The position numbers and the translations under genes are program-made. From the NCBI GenBank assembly GCA_903813345.2, contig CAIIXF020000008.1:2985341-3049340 (forward strand): 64,000 nucleotides of DNA. The letters are read 5' to 3'. Below are positions 20,679 through 33,239 of the stretch, in pieces. Positions within the stretch are counted from its first letter, which is position 1, and each line of letters opens with the position of its first letter. Below the pieces are notes generated by a model. It was not told the DNA's origin, made no database searches, and saw only the letters and a program-made list of their open reading frames with translations. This DNA comes from Owenia fusiformis. Lineage: Eukaryota; Annelida; Polychaeta; Sabellida; Oweniidae.

Positions 20679-21699
20679 CATATTTTGTTTTACAATTTAT
20701 TATCATTCATGTTTTTCATATACATGTACGTATTCATATTTCATTATTAAAGTTTTCGATAAATATCTAGGATACACTATTACATATATTATTAGAGATC
20801 CACACTACTGTGGTATCTTTTTATAAATTTTCAGATAAAATCTGAACTTTATACGAGATAGGTATAAAATGGATTCATACTTCACGTGAAAGATTCATAT
20901 TTCCCGGGAATATGTTACTATACCTATTGTATTTTTATTCCTTAATGAGTTCAGTTCAGAGTGATCATGACAAATATATCACAAATGAACATAACATTAT
21001 GACAGCCTAAGCAGTTATCTTAATGCCATTTGAGCCATATATGTATAGTATTGTTCTTTTATCTCCCAAACATTTACATAATGATCTAATTTGGTTGGTA
21101 TTTGGTGTACAGCTGGAAAATATTTGAAATATGATTTTGTTTCTATTATATGACTTCGAATTCAATGAAATTCAATTGAAGTTCAATTCAATGGAATATG
21201 TATAACGGGGTATCACCAAAAGTGTAAGTTGTAACCTCTTAGAAGGGAAACTGCATTTATTTGGGATAAAGTAGAAAACAATTGTTCTTGTTATTTTCCA
21301 TAGGGAAAAATCATGCAATCTATTGTTTTCAGCTTAATTTTGGTCACCATTTTTGATATGTTTAAAACCCCTAAATGTGGATGAATTCTTCCTTCTAACA
21401 GACGCCTCAAAACCCAACATACTGATGCATTAAACATTGAAAAACAGGTTTGGAAAGGGGTGAAAATCATGACAACATTATAGAAAAGGCATTTTTGTGA
21501 CGTGCTTGCATCTTTCCTGTCAGGGTTCAAATTAATCAATAAGTACTTTTCCTTGAGATTTGCCATAACGTCCGTGGTTTTTCAGCTAAAAATAGATTGA
21601 AAATAGGTTGAGAGGGACCGAATTGCTCATTTTCTTGTAAAACGTTTCACCTGAAAATTGCCTCGCCAAAATTTTTAACTTGGTGCGGAAAATCACTTT

Positions 21700-22576
21700 T
21701 ATTATCCCACCAAATGAAGTTCAAGTGGGATATACGAAAGCCGTTCGTCCATCCATCAGTACGTTCGTCGGTTCCTGTGTCTGGGCGATAACTCAAATAC
21801 CGGTTGACGGATTTGGTTCAAAATTGTATAGACTTAGTTATGCTTTATGGTGATGGCACCTCTGTTCGAGATGGAATTTTCAATATGGCCGTTCAATTCA
21901 ATTCAAAGTGCTGCCATTTTTCGTGAAAAATTTAATCTTTGATTACTCAAATACTAGTTGTTTTTTATGATTTGTGCCTTTGAAAATCCCAAATCAGCAG
22001 AACATTTCAAATTGCATAGTGAAATGCCGCCTTAGAATTTTTCATCATCCGAAATCACTTACATTTACAAACATCGTGCTGAAGAGGGGATCTTCAAGAT
22101 GGCTGCTGGATTTCAAAATGGCGGGCATTTTTCGTGCAAAAATGTAATGGATTTGGTTCAAATACCTAGGAACACAGGAGCTTTGATCAAGAAGGAATTT
22201 TAAAGATGGCGGTTGAATTTCAAAATGGCCACAATTCTTGGTAACAGAATGTAATTTTTGAAAACTAAAATACCAGTTGATGGATTTGGTTCAAATTTTA
22301 TATGCTGATGCCTAAAGACATGGGAGCTCCACTCAAAAACATATCTAATGGCACCTGGATTTCAAAATGGCTTCCATTTTTGTAAAAAAACACAATCTTT
22401 GACACTCAAACTCAAATACCAGTTAACTTGTTGATAGATTGGTTCAAATTTTATATGCTGATTCCTAGGGCCGGGACAAAGGAACCTTGCTCAAGAAGAG
22501 ATTTTCAAGATGGCAGCTGAATTTTAAAATCTTTGATAACTCATATCTCATTGAACAGATGTGGTTCACATTTTTA
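21700..22576. repeat. Dispersed invertebrate repeat, degenerate tandem units
   Basis: It starts 'cccaccaaatgaagttcaag' with 'gttcgtccatccatcagtac'. Loose units follow, each containing 'ggttcaaattttatatgctg' and 'gaatttcaaaatggc'. The region 21426-21700 before it shows nothing recognisable. Confidence 0.7.
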
Positions 22577-23402
22577 TAACCCCCCCTATCACACCAAACT
22601 AGTTCTTACCCGTTTTTGCCAGTCCTACGAAAACGTCGTAAAACGGGCTCAATCTGGCTGTGGTCGGGAAATATGTCTGAAATAATTAGCTTCTTCGTTC
22701 TTAAACAGTCTCCAATACGTCCATCTCGTTTGCAGTTCGTTCAGGTCGCACCGCGTCGGTGTGCAACGTCGTAGAACGCGTCCCTTAGTCTAGAAGGTCA
22801 AGATGACCTGATAACAGAACGGTATGGTCGCCATCGAATTTTGAATCGATTCAACATTCTAAAATCACATTCCCTTCTGAGAACGTTCATAAAGTTCGTA
22901 AATAGACCTTAGAAAGTTGCAGCTACACAACGTACGTTCATTCCGTTCGCACACAGTTTAAAACCATTTTTGAAGAACGCAGTGGCAACTTGTTTGGTGT
23001 GATAGCTATATTTTTGCTAACTCGTTAACAAGCAGTGTTAAATACGTTCTTAATCAGTTTAAACCCGTTTGCAATTAGTTCTACCTCGTTCTCAACACGT
23101 CCTCAGACAGTTCAACTCGTTGTTAAAACGTCCCTAGTAAGGATTGAAGTACGACGGTTCCGTTCGTAGTACGTCCAGCTCGTCGTTAGTACGTTGTCAC
23201 TCGTTCTAATTGTAGAACGTGACGACCACGAGAACATTTTGAGCATTGTCTAAGTTCTAGAGGACCTACCCGTTCGAGTACGTTCGATGAAGTTTGTAAA
23301 TAGATCCCAAACGGTTCTTAGTAGGTCCAGTCCGTCCGTACACAGTTGAAGCCCGTTTTCTTAGAACGTAGTGAGAACTAGTTTGGTGTGATAGTAGGGT
23401 TA
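22577..23402. mobile_element. TIR element, non-autonomous, possibly TA-flanked
   Basis: ctatcacaccaaactagttct near 22586 is inverted at 23374-23394 (agaactagtttggtgtgatag). Similarity seems to extend outward to a TA on each side. An internal copy of the end (acttgtttggtgtgatagct) lies at about 22990. There is no coding capacity. The interior repeats cgtt, agtt and cgtc motifs at short regular intervals. Confidence 0.8.
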
Positions 23403-23589
23403 GATTAAATAAAGCCCTTATATTTTTAGAATGATATACAGAATATGTCTATTTAGTAATTAACCATAAAATGTTGTAAAAACGAGAGGATAAGCATTGC
23501 ATAAGTTTTAAATCGTATGCCCAAAAAAGAATTTGACAACATTCTTTATAGACTGTAAGCCATTCTGTAGAAGTGCTCTAGAAATGCAA

Positions 23590-26500
23590 CCTTCCTTACA
23601 TGAAAGGTTACACATTCCAACCTATTTCAAACCATCTGTATGATTATACTGGACACTTTCTGGGTAGTTGGACTTTCTATAGGGGTGGCAGACGGCCCTC
23701 AGACCAATTAATACCCCTACCCCCAAAAAACCATGGGGTACTTTAATACCACCCAATAAAAAGAATACTAATGCATGTCAGATATTCATTGTTTTATATT
23801 GGGTAGGGCATGTTATGGTTAATAAGTGCCAGAAATTTCCAATCTCTAACTTATATGGTTACCATAGAAACAGTATTTATACCTCAAATATTCTCAATTT
23901 GACCCCTCCCAAATGTGTCCCTTTGTTCTCTAAGTGAAATATTTCAAAATCTGTTTGGATTTTATGGCTGCTACTTTGTCAAAATTTGTAATATTATGTC
24001 TATATTAACACTAAAACACTTAAAAGTTGATATAATGATCCTATAAATCAATAATATTTATCAAATATAGTCACACATAGCTGCTTTCAGGGAAAAGTGG
24101 GCGTGGCACTTTTTGGTACTTGTGCGCTTGTTGCAGCATTAAATGAAAAATGCAGATTACACTAACAATAATTGACATTTAATTAGCATCTACTAATGTT
24201 GTGTAACATTGTAATACCCCGGTATGTTCATTATCATTATTAGACACTTTAAATATTTTATATAAGTGTTATCCTGACCCTTCCCTATCATAGGTCATCA
24301 ATGGTCAAATGAACTTTTAGTTTAAGTCTTATAGGGTCCTCGGTCTTTTAAGCCTGTCAAGAGTCAAGTCTTACTTATTCATTGACTTGTTCCTAGAATA
24401 TGAATGGATAAGTTCAAGTCATCTAGAGCTATTCAAGTCATCTATGCTTGTTCAACAATGTTCAATATTTAGAACCATTTTACCATGTTTACTGCAATTG
24501 AAAAGTAATGAACAGTTCAATCCTTTTGGTATGATATTTGATGCTAGTGTGAATTGCATAACATTTATGATTAAACTTAAATGAACTAATTTAACTCTGG
24601 CTATTAACCCTTCCCTAGTATCCTTCACATAACCTCTAAATCATCTTCATATCCTTGGCCTAAATGGGGAAGGAGGGAGGGGTTACAAATAGTGACCGAG
24701 GATAATTTGAATCAAAGCAAGAAGACGTAATACTCAAAACTAGAAAGATTGGAGACCATTTATACCCTTCCTAATATTTTGCCTAATACATAACACTAAA
24801 ATATATTTTGTCAGACACTTGCTGATTCTTTTATCAATACCTCAACATCAGGCAATGCATGATCTATCCAATGGATTAAAGATTATAATTGATTCTAATA
24901 TGGCAAAATTAATTTTTCATATGAATTGCATAGAGCATCATTTTGCAGTTATAATAAAATGCATTCATTCATTCATTGGCTCATAGTTAACAAAAAAGCT
25001 ATTCTCTGGAAGGTACAGTATAATTTCTATTAGTATTTAGCAAAATAATTGCAAGATAAACAATTTACACATGTTTCTGATATGGTGAAATTTCAATGAT
25101 TCCTTCAATAGTGGTTCGGTATATGTTTTTGAAATACTTCATATAATTCTTAAACAAATCGGTTTAGTGAATGAAATCAAAGTAGAAACATTTGTCCCAT
25201 ACTTGGATATGTTTCAGATATACATATAGCAGGTTTATAAATACTTATATTTTCATCAGCGGGCAGATATAGCTAATGTCCCTGCCTGAGAGGGCAGATA
25301 TATTACACCTGCCCACTAAGTCATAATGAGGGAAGTAGCATACTTAATACATATGTTAATAATCAATGATTCGAGAATATGTGGATGAATACTTAAAAAA
25401 CAGGAGAATCCTCCTAAGGCCAAGAAAACAAAATTAGTCATGAATACATTCATGTGGTTGTATTCTTTCTAACTCTGGCCAATTGAACAATGTGAACCAG
25501 ATAAGAAAGATTGATATGGGATAAACAGATAATCCTATAGTCAGTTCATGCTATTAGGATTATCCCTTGGCAAATATAATATATCTTCCCTCAGGACCTA
25601 AGGCCTTTGGCCAATAGAAAATATCTTCCCTCGGGACCTACGACCCTCGACCAGATATATTATATTGGCCTCGGGATAATTCCAATACCCTGAACCTCAT
25701 AGAGGATAATCTCTATTCGTCTTCATCAATTATTATTATACATATAAATCGGGATATAAATATAACCTAAAGTAAGAAATCACATTCTCTAACCAGTAAT
25801 ATTTAATTTTAAAATTGGTAAATGATGATTATGTCACAATAGAATTGATGACCATGATTTATTTGAGAATAAAACAGACGAAACAAAGGCTAACAAAAAT
25901 CTTTAAAAATTTGGGTAAAACATAAATATTTTAAAATTGCTTGTTTTTCATCATTATTACTTCGATCTCCAAACCCCAAAAATTGAGTGTTACAAATTGT
26001 TTCAAGTTAAAGTATGCCTAATTTCATGAGCAAACTAGTAATCTTGTTGGATATTTTTCCTCGACAATGCCTTATCTAATTCATCTATATACAAACTACT
26101 AGATTCCAAATGCTATTTTACAGGATGGGTGTTCATGAAAGTAACACTAAACATCAATTTTGTCATAAACTGAACAATGCAGCTAATTGATTCTCCCATC
26201 TAAGCAACAGAGCCTCTTTTAATATATTGTAATTTCAAAATTGCCTCTAATGAAGTTCTTCAATCAAATCTAAAATGGACACAACTGGTAATATCTTTAC
26301 ACCATATGAGTAGAATGTTTGTTTCTTTCAAATTCATGCTTTCGTTAGAAACATGGATATCACTAATTCATAGTTTTGATTCATATTTAAAATGGTGTGC
26401 ATTATATATGAGGTTTAATTAATGGGAAGTTTTTAATACAGGGATTAATACAATATATCTGAGGGAAATACAATATACCTCCCCGAGGGGTTGAGGGTAG

Positions 26501-28469
26501 AATATTGTATTTCCCAAGGGTTATATCTTGTACCCAAAATTATTTATCATATACTAATATACGAAAATATGAGAAATTGCACAGAATGAAATTCCTGCAG
26601 GGGATTACTGAGCGGGTGATAAACCTGGCGATACATAGAGATTATCCTATATGAGGTTCAGGATATTGGAACTATCCCGAAAGGGCGATTGTGACGGAGT
26701 GGGCAGATATACTATATCTGCCCGCTCGCAACAGAACGTAAAGCTATATCTTCCCGCTGATGAAAATATAAGTTTTTACAAACCTGCTTTATGTACCTGA
26801 AACACGACCAAGTATGGGATAAAGCAGGATATGCAGTACATGTATATCCCCACTCACCTAAGGTATCAATTATATTCATGCATTTAATTTACCTATAACA
26901 CTAAGTATAGGATAAATAACTTTTACTGACAAATTATATAAGTGCATGATTACATTAGTCACAACTACTCACTAAAAAGTTAACTTATTGCATGAAGAAA
27001 TGTAATTCTTCATGAAGATTTCAAATATGATATCACTTATTTGCCTGAATTTTGAATTTTTTTATGATGTAAAGCAAGATTATTTCTACTTGCATCTAAG
27101 TCTATTTCATTGTATAAGTCAACAATTAATAAAGGCAAATACATATCACTGGCTTCCCTGATTCATTTAGATTCCTTGCACTTTTAAAATCATCAATAAT
27201 TCATATAGGGTTGAACTATCAAATAATGAAAACATTGCAAATGATGTGATAGAAGTTTTTATACTATTTAGCTTGGAAATATTGCTGATTTGTTTTAATG
27301 TGATTTTAGGAGATTAAATGTTCTACTGAGGAACTTTGATTATGTTCAATTTTCTATGATCTTTAACTTTCTGAAAAAGGTCGTGCTAAATTCTCATTGA
27401 GACGATGTTAAAAATCTTAATGTTGACTTCCTAAATGTTGAATTCTTTTGATTGTCATGAATTTAAGGTTCACACAAAATCTGAAGATCATCTAGTTTCA
27501 AACACAATCTGAATCTCACTAAGTTTGATGCGAAAGCAGTTTTACTTTTAATCCAAAATAACAAATATGGTAAATTAATATGTGTCTATGGTAGATGCTA
27601 GCGTGTAGTCCAACCAGCAAAAGTGCTGCCATCTACCTATCCATTCATCAGTTTAGCACCTAATAAGGTCAGTACTCATGGTAAAGCTTTTGAACCTTGT
27701 CTATGGTAAAAATAAATCAAACAGAAATGTTAACTTGACACGATTGGTAATGCCCACCTTGAAGGGTGTAGGGATAAAGGGAAGGGTCAGGATAACACTT
27801 ACATAAAATATTTAAAGTGTCTAATAATGATAATGAACATATTACAATGTTACACAACATAAGTAGATGCTAATTAAATGTCAATTGTTGTTAGTATAAT
27901 ATGTATTTTTCATTTAATGCTGCAACAAGTACACACGTACCAAAAAGTGCCACGCCCACTTTTCCCTAAAAGCAGCTATGTGTGACTATATTTGATAAAT
28001 ATTATTGATTTATAGGATCATTATGAACACTTTTCAGTGTTTAAATGTTAAAATATACATATTGATACAATTTTTGACAAAGTAGCAGCCATAAAATCCA
28101 AACAGATTTGCAAATATTTCACTTTGTGAACAAAGGGACACATTTGGGAGGGGTTCAAATTGAGAATATTTCGAGATATAAATACTGTTTCTATGGTAAC
28201 CATATAAGTTAGAGATTGGAAATTGCTGGCACTAACTAACCATAACATGCCCTACCCAATATAAAACAATGAATATCTGACATGCATTAGTATTCTTTTT
28301 ATTGGGTGGTATTAAAGTACCCCCATGGTTTTTTGGGGGTAGGGGTATAAATTGGCCTGAGGGCCGTCTGCCACCCCTATAGAAAGTCCAACTACCCAGA
28401 AAGTGTCTAGTATCATCATACAGATGGTTTGAAATAGGTTGGAATGTGTAACCTTTCATGTAAGGAAGG
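23590..28469. mobile_element. 4.9-kb fold-back: long inverted repeat with about 700-bp arms
   Basis: 23590-24292 is inverted at 27775-28469 with high similarity (for example tgggtagttggactttctat and its complement). Further inside, gtcccatacttgg/ccaagtatggga, gcgggcagatata and ctgaacctcatagagg/tatgaggttcag recur inverted and in the expected order, with unequal spacing. The whole block is therefore an old palindrome with indels. No open frame of note is found. It may be a fold-back transposon or an inverted duplication. Confidence 0.85.
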
Positions 28470-28935
28470 AGTTACAATTATCAGAGTGGGCCGTAGTCTA
28501 TTAATAAAATAATAAAATGCTAATTTCTCAGAAACAAAGTTTATTATGATTCACAAATTCAGCTCCTAAAATGTTTTCAGTTCTCATCGTGATTCTCGTC
28601 ATTAATATAAACAAAACAAAACAGCGGTACGGTGATGGGGAATGTTTTCAAAATAAAGTTAGTACAAATTATCTTTCATTTTCAATTGAAAGAAAGAACA
28701 AATAGCTTCAAATGTGACATTGGAGTGAACGCTACAGAGAACCATGTAGCTGGCATACATCAAACTTTAGAATTTGCCTGACCCCATGCGTGATTAATAC
28801 ACGCATGGCAGCATGGGCGTAGCCAGGCATGAGGCTGGCGAGGTAATTGCCTCATCGAAATTTTACAGAAATAATAATTTCTCTCAGATGTTTTTTAACT
28901 TAAATGAAGTTTTTGATTTTGATAATAGCTCTATA

Positions 28936-30019
28936 CGAGGGGTGATCAATAAGTAATGGACGCTTTTTTACACAGATAAGTTTTATTGAGCAATACATTG
29001 ATTTTCCTACCAGTGATACATCATTCAATTATCTATCAATGCTGAGGATTTGAAGACAAAATATATAATACATGTTGATATATCTTTATTTCCGTGAAGG
29101 AGGTACAGGTACCCCGGGACCGACATTTACGTCACATATTCAGTTTTTAGCCAGTTTGGTAAATTTGAGTTAGATTTGAACTTTTTATATGCAAGAAGTG
29201 TTGTATTGTTTGAAATCTTTTGCCGACTGGTAACACATAAACAGAAAGTATTGTATGTAATGTCAGAGTGTTGTATGGAAAGGGTTTGCAGGTCAATTTG
29301 AGAAAGCATTGTGGAAGAAAGGGGTGGTGAGAGAAGGGAACACCCTACTCCATATGGACAATGCACCTGCCCACAGATCTCAAAATTTTCAGAAAACAAT
29401 ATTCCTTGACCTCAAAATTGAGCCCTTGGCCAATACACTATCCACATCTGCTCACATGTGACTTGTTTATTTCTATACTACTTATTTCTATAGAGAAAGG
29501 ATGCATGTTTATTAACATTGATTAAATAAAACAACCCATGCAACTGTATCTTGCTACCATGTCAGAGAATGGATTCAGCCTTGTCTCACAATCTTGAGTT
29601 AAGAGGATGAGGAATTGTGTACAAGTAGCACTTGATGGAACCTATTTAGAGGGCCCTGTGGAATGAATGCGGCATGAATACCACATAATGATGATAAAAT
29701 ATTCAAAATCAACTATGGCAAACCAAAATGGGGTAATCCATGACCATAATGGTTTGTTTTGTTCAGCCTGCATTCAACTGCATTGCATGTTAAGCAAGCT
29801 AAAATAGCTTCAGAATATGTGACGTAAATGTCGGTCCCGGGGTACCGGTACCTCCTTCACGGAAATGAGGATATATCAACATGTATTATATATTTTGTCT
29901 TCAAATCTTCAGAGTTGATAGATAATTGAATGATGAATCACTGGTAAGAAAATTGAAAGGATTGGTCTATAAAAACCATCTGTGTAAAAAAGCGTCCATT
30001 ACTTATTGATCACCCCTCG
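28936..30019. mobile_element. Mariner-like element with long TIRs and TA target site
   Basis: Inverted ends of about 220 bp begin cgaggggtgatcaataagta and are flanked by TA on both sides. The paralogous site at about 59320 (gctctataacaccctggtg) lacks the element, confirming both ends. A remnant of a mariner transposase lies inside. Confidence 0.92.
29261..29461 (+). pseudogene. Mariner transposase remnant around the second catalytic Asp
   Basis: The frame reads ...GFAGQFEKALWKKGVVREGN, then TLLHMDNAPAHRSQNFQ. HMDNAPAHRS is the conserved mariner-family block holding the second acidic residue. A stop (TAA) directly precedes the frame and a TGA ends it. The other catalytic blocks are not seen, so it is dead. 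Confidence 0.8.
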
Positions 30020-30674
30020 TAATACCCTGGTGCATAAAAACACGCCACGTCCTTCATGTCCTTTATTCGTGCTGTTCTTCAGCTATTGATTGTTATACTT
30101 TATTTCATTTAATATCACCGTCAATAGCACTGCCTGCGTCCAGGCCGCTCCAATGAATTATTTGTTTATTTATCATGATATACCATGTATACTGTCCATT
30201 CAAGGTAGTATGGAGTTGTGCCATTTTTGTATGATCTCGCATATAAATGTCAAAATGAAAGGAAAAAATAAGATTGAAAAATAAAAAATTGTCGTCTTAT
30301 CCTGAAATAAAGTCCGAGCTGTCACACGTGTCAGATTTATTAGAAAATAACCATGATCTGACATGGATTAACGAGAAAGCGAAAATATTGTCAAGTGTGA
30401 CAAATGGTGTCCATTTTAGTAACAACTTTATTGGTTTATTATAGTGCCATGGATTCATACATAAAGTTCTAAAATACATCTATAAAGACCTTGAGATGCC
30501 GTATACACGGTGGTATAAGTATTACTCTGTTACTAGACAGTTTGTTTTATGACATGTTTTTTGATTTCATTTAAATTTTTTTCATCATTTCTTAATAATA
30601 AAAAAATTATGCAGCTCTATAACGCCTATGGGCATATGTTGCGGTATAACATGTGTCTACAGTCTACATATAAT

Positions 30675-30990
30675 GTTAAAATCCCATAGCGACATGTCTC
30701 TATAAATAACGACATATCGCTATGTTAAAGTCCCAGAACAACATGTCTCTATAAATAACGACATGTCTCTATCTTAAAGTCCCAGAACGACATGTCTCTT
30801 TAAATAATTTTTAAGTCCCAGAACGACATGTCTCTAAAAATAACGACATGTCTCTATGTTAAAGTCCCAGAACGACATGTCTCTATAAATAACGACATGT
30901 CTCTACATGCATGTTGAAGTCCCAGAACGATATGTCTCTTTAAATAATGTTTAAGTCCCAGAAGGACTTTTCTCTATAAATAATAAATTG
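30675..30990. repeat. Minisatellite of 'acgacatgtctctataaata' units
   Basis: Units combine aaagtcccagaacgacatgt with ctctataaataacgacatg in varying order, so the array is a higher-order mix of about 25 and 50 bp periods. No gene in this stretch. Confidence 0.85.
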
Positions 30991-32054
30991 AGCTAGGTTT
31001 CCCGCTTATATGTTGTTGAATTAGTAGTAGGCTATATTGTCAGTAAACTATAATTCACTTGTAATGGCCTTTCCCAAGCCAACAACCTAACAGTCAACAA
31101 CCGCGATGTTTGTAATGAATGGGACTACAACGGCCCATAGTGATGACAGTCAATACCCCACTGTATACAGTGGTATTCAGGTATTGATTTGATATTGACT
31201 AAATAAAAAAGAAATGTAACTAAACAGTCACTTTCCTTATATACAAGGTACGTAGATCGATAGTGAGTAGGATGGTGAATTGTACATTGTAGCACCGGCA
31301 ATGCAGTGGCATTCTTTGCTGTTCACGACGGATAAATAAACTGGGAATATAGACAATTAAGCTTTAAATGTCAATCATTTAATGCTTCTCAGAGTCTTAC
31401 ATTTTCTCTCTTCCCAACGTATTATCAATTATAATACAAAAATGTGAGGTATTTTACAGGTAGAATATGAATTTCATTTTATGAAGAACCATGCAATACA
31501 TACAAACCCCCGGGATGTACACTGTACAGGTTGTCATACATAGTGTTTCCTCTCTTGTTCCTTAGATTCATTAATACGGTTTTATAGGCATCTCCCTCAT
31601 ACATATATTCGCAGGGTTCCGGCGAACCCCCCCCCCTGGCCAAAAATTCTTTCAAAATCATGCAGTTTTTCACCATTTTGAGCACTTCTCAAGTGATTTT
31701 AGCCATATTTGGGCCAAAATTGTCAAATGTGAACCCTCCCTGGAAATTTTTGAAAACTGACCCCCCCCCCTTGGCAAATCCTGGCTACGTGCCTGTATTC
31801 CTTACCAGTTTCATCTATTAAGAAGTACTACTTTTTTCTACATCAGTTAATAGACTAAAGTTGATTAACCGCTTGTTAAAAAAAAGAATGTTTGTTCTGC
31901 AGTACCGGAGTACATGGAGTACTATGGGTTGTTTACACTGTTTTTTGGTCAATATTTACACTTCAGCCTCGGTCATTCATCCAAACTCTGCAGACCCCTC
32001 ATACTTCTAACAAACACAAGGTAGTGAACTAAACAAATCTGGTTCTAATGGATA
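30991..32054. other. Intergenic, no recognised gene
   Basis: Contains C-rich runs at 31629 and 31762 beside 'ctggccaaaaattctttcaa' and 'ccttggcaaatcctggctac', which look like a degenerate dispersed repeat. The 68-codon frame at 31479-31685 (minus) is not supported by anything else. Confidence 0.5.
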
Positions 32055-33239
32055 TTATTCCATGATTTGTTTTAATTCTTTGACTATTTCAGATGCTTCC
32101 ATGGTCGCCCACACTTCCTGCCGAGGGTAATTGAGCCAGTATTTTGTCACTAAGTCCCTTTGAGTGTGACGCCCAGCACGTTCAAACCATCCCAACCGCC
32201 AAACTGTATCTATATCTGTTGGTATGGGACCAAAGGTGTCAGCATATTTGTCCCTAACAAAGAGAGCATTGTACCAGTCTACATCTATAAGAGTGTACCC
32301 CAGAGGGGCTAACAAGTCATGGTAGGCCCTGAGAGATGCACCATACAATATCTGTTTTTCCTTGGGTCGAGTTGCTAGTAATGTCCAAACAAAATCTGAA
32401 GAATAATTCATATGATAGTGGACGCTAGGAGGAAATACAGGATTGAATTCCAAATCGTATATATCTGCATAGACGCCAGCATCAAGAAATGCTTTAAGAA
32501 CATCCCAGTCATAGGAATCAATATCTACCTTCATATATCCGATTCTTTTTGGAATACTGTATTTTTGCGAAATATTGTGCACAGCTTGTGGAATCATAAT
32601 TTGATTTGTCTTGTTGATACGCCGACTGATATAGTCTTTGCCTAAGCGTCCATCCGATTGAAAACCTTTCCATCCAGCCCTAGCCATGAGTTCAGTGGCA
32701 TCAGATGCCCCAGCCGCACCTATATCCACACTGTATTTTTCAATAGCCAGAGGATATGCCATTTCAATGTATTTTACCAGATTTACACCAGATATATGAT
32801 TCGATAAAGATCCAGCGTGGCCTTCAAAATGTCTTATTGTTTGTCCGATAAGTTCTCCAGGATGGGTTATGTTTTTTTGACAGCCCAAATGTTGCCAAGC
32901 TGTCTTGGAGTGATCAAAAATATTATTCCAAGAACTTTTCTTTATATCCTTTTGAATTTCAAAACACTGGAACTGTTTATCTGCATCTGAGATTAGATCA
33001 AATTCTCTTTCTCTAGACCTATCCAGTTTATATTCGGGCAATGTTTTGGTATCACCGTAATTCCATGTGTTCCCGTGCATCATATCAATCATTATATATA
33101 ATCCAAGTATACTAATAACTCCGACCATTATGTACACAATAAATGACTTTTTCCGCATCATTTTGCTTATGACAGGAAATGGAAATAATGTCCATATAAT
33201 ATCCGTATATCGATTGCCTTGGTAGTTGGTAGCATGCAT
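32055..33239 (-). CDS. Membrane-anchored FkbM-like methyltransferase, intronless
   Basis: A 394-codon frame. Residues 32-53 (SFIVYIMVGVISILGLYIMI) form one hydrophobic segment after KMMRKK, giving a type II protein with a short cytoplasmic tail and a lumenal catalytic part. VDIGAAGAS (171-179) is a Gly-rich SAM-binding loop. KVDIDSYDWDVLKAFLDAG (237-255) and LEFNPVFPP (263-271) match the later strands of FkbM-type methyltransferases. The stem region before residue 130 has no clear domain. Met27 or Met28 could be the true start, since the first 26 residues precede the anchor and look like translated leader. No introns are seen, so it may be a retrocopy, although it is intact. Acceptor substrate unknown. 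Function is inferred from motifs only. Confidence 0.7.
   Translation of the reverse strand: MHATNYQGNRYTDIIWTLFPFPVISKMMRKKSFIVYIMVGVISILGLYIMIDMMHGNTWNYGDTKTLPEYKLDRSREREFDLISDADKQFQCFEIQKDIKKSSWNNIFDHSKTAWQHLGCQKNITHPGELIGQTIRHFEGHAGSLSNHISGVNLVKYIEMAYPLAIEKYSVDIGAAGASDATELMARAGWKGFQSDGRLGKDYISRRINKTNQIMIPQAVHNISQKYSIPKRIGYMKVDIDSYDWDVLKAFLDAGVYADIYDLEFNPVFPPSVHYHMNYSSDFVWTLLATRPKEKQILYGASLRAYHDLLAPLGYTLIDVDWYNALFVRDKYADTFGPIPTDIDTVWRLGWFERAGRHTQRDLVTKYWLNYPRQEVWATMEASEIVKELKQIME

Larger units (their letters stand above)
17996..21425. repeat. Large segmental duplication, block I, copy 1
   Basis: Includes the tail block, the last two SCCPDH exons and 3' flanking DNA; all match 51028-57388 in the same order. 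The match ends just after 'gatgaattcttccttctaa' (21380s and 57340s). Around 18430-18930 it contains about 500 bp (including an open frame at 18674) that the second copy lacks. Confidence 0.88.
28704..30590. repeat. Large segmental duplication, block II, copy 1
   Basis: From 'agcttcaaatgtgacattgg' this matches 59002 onward in order, including 'accctggtgcataaaaacac', 'caatagcactgcctgcgtc' and 'aaccatgatctgacatgg'. It contains the mariner-like insertion at 28936. The second copy instead contains other insertions. Confidence 0.88.

Noticed and set aside
29127-29399. 90-codon minus-strand frame
   Set aside because: Shadow of the mariner transposase remnant on the plus strand.
30675-30990. Direct repeats that could be mistaken for a CRISPR array
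   Set aside because: Units are contiguous without unique spacers, in an animal genome with no cas genes.
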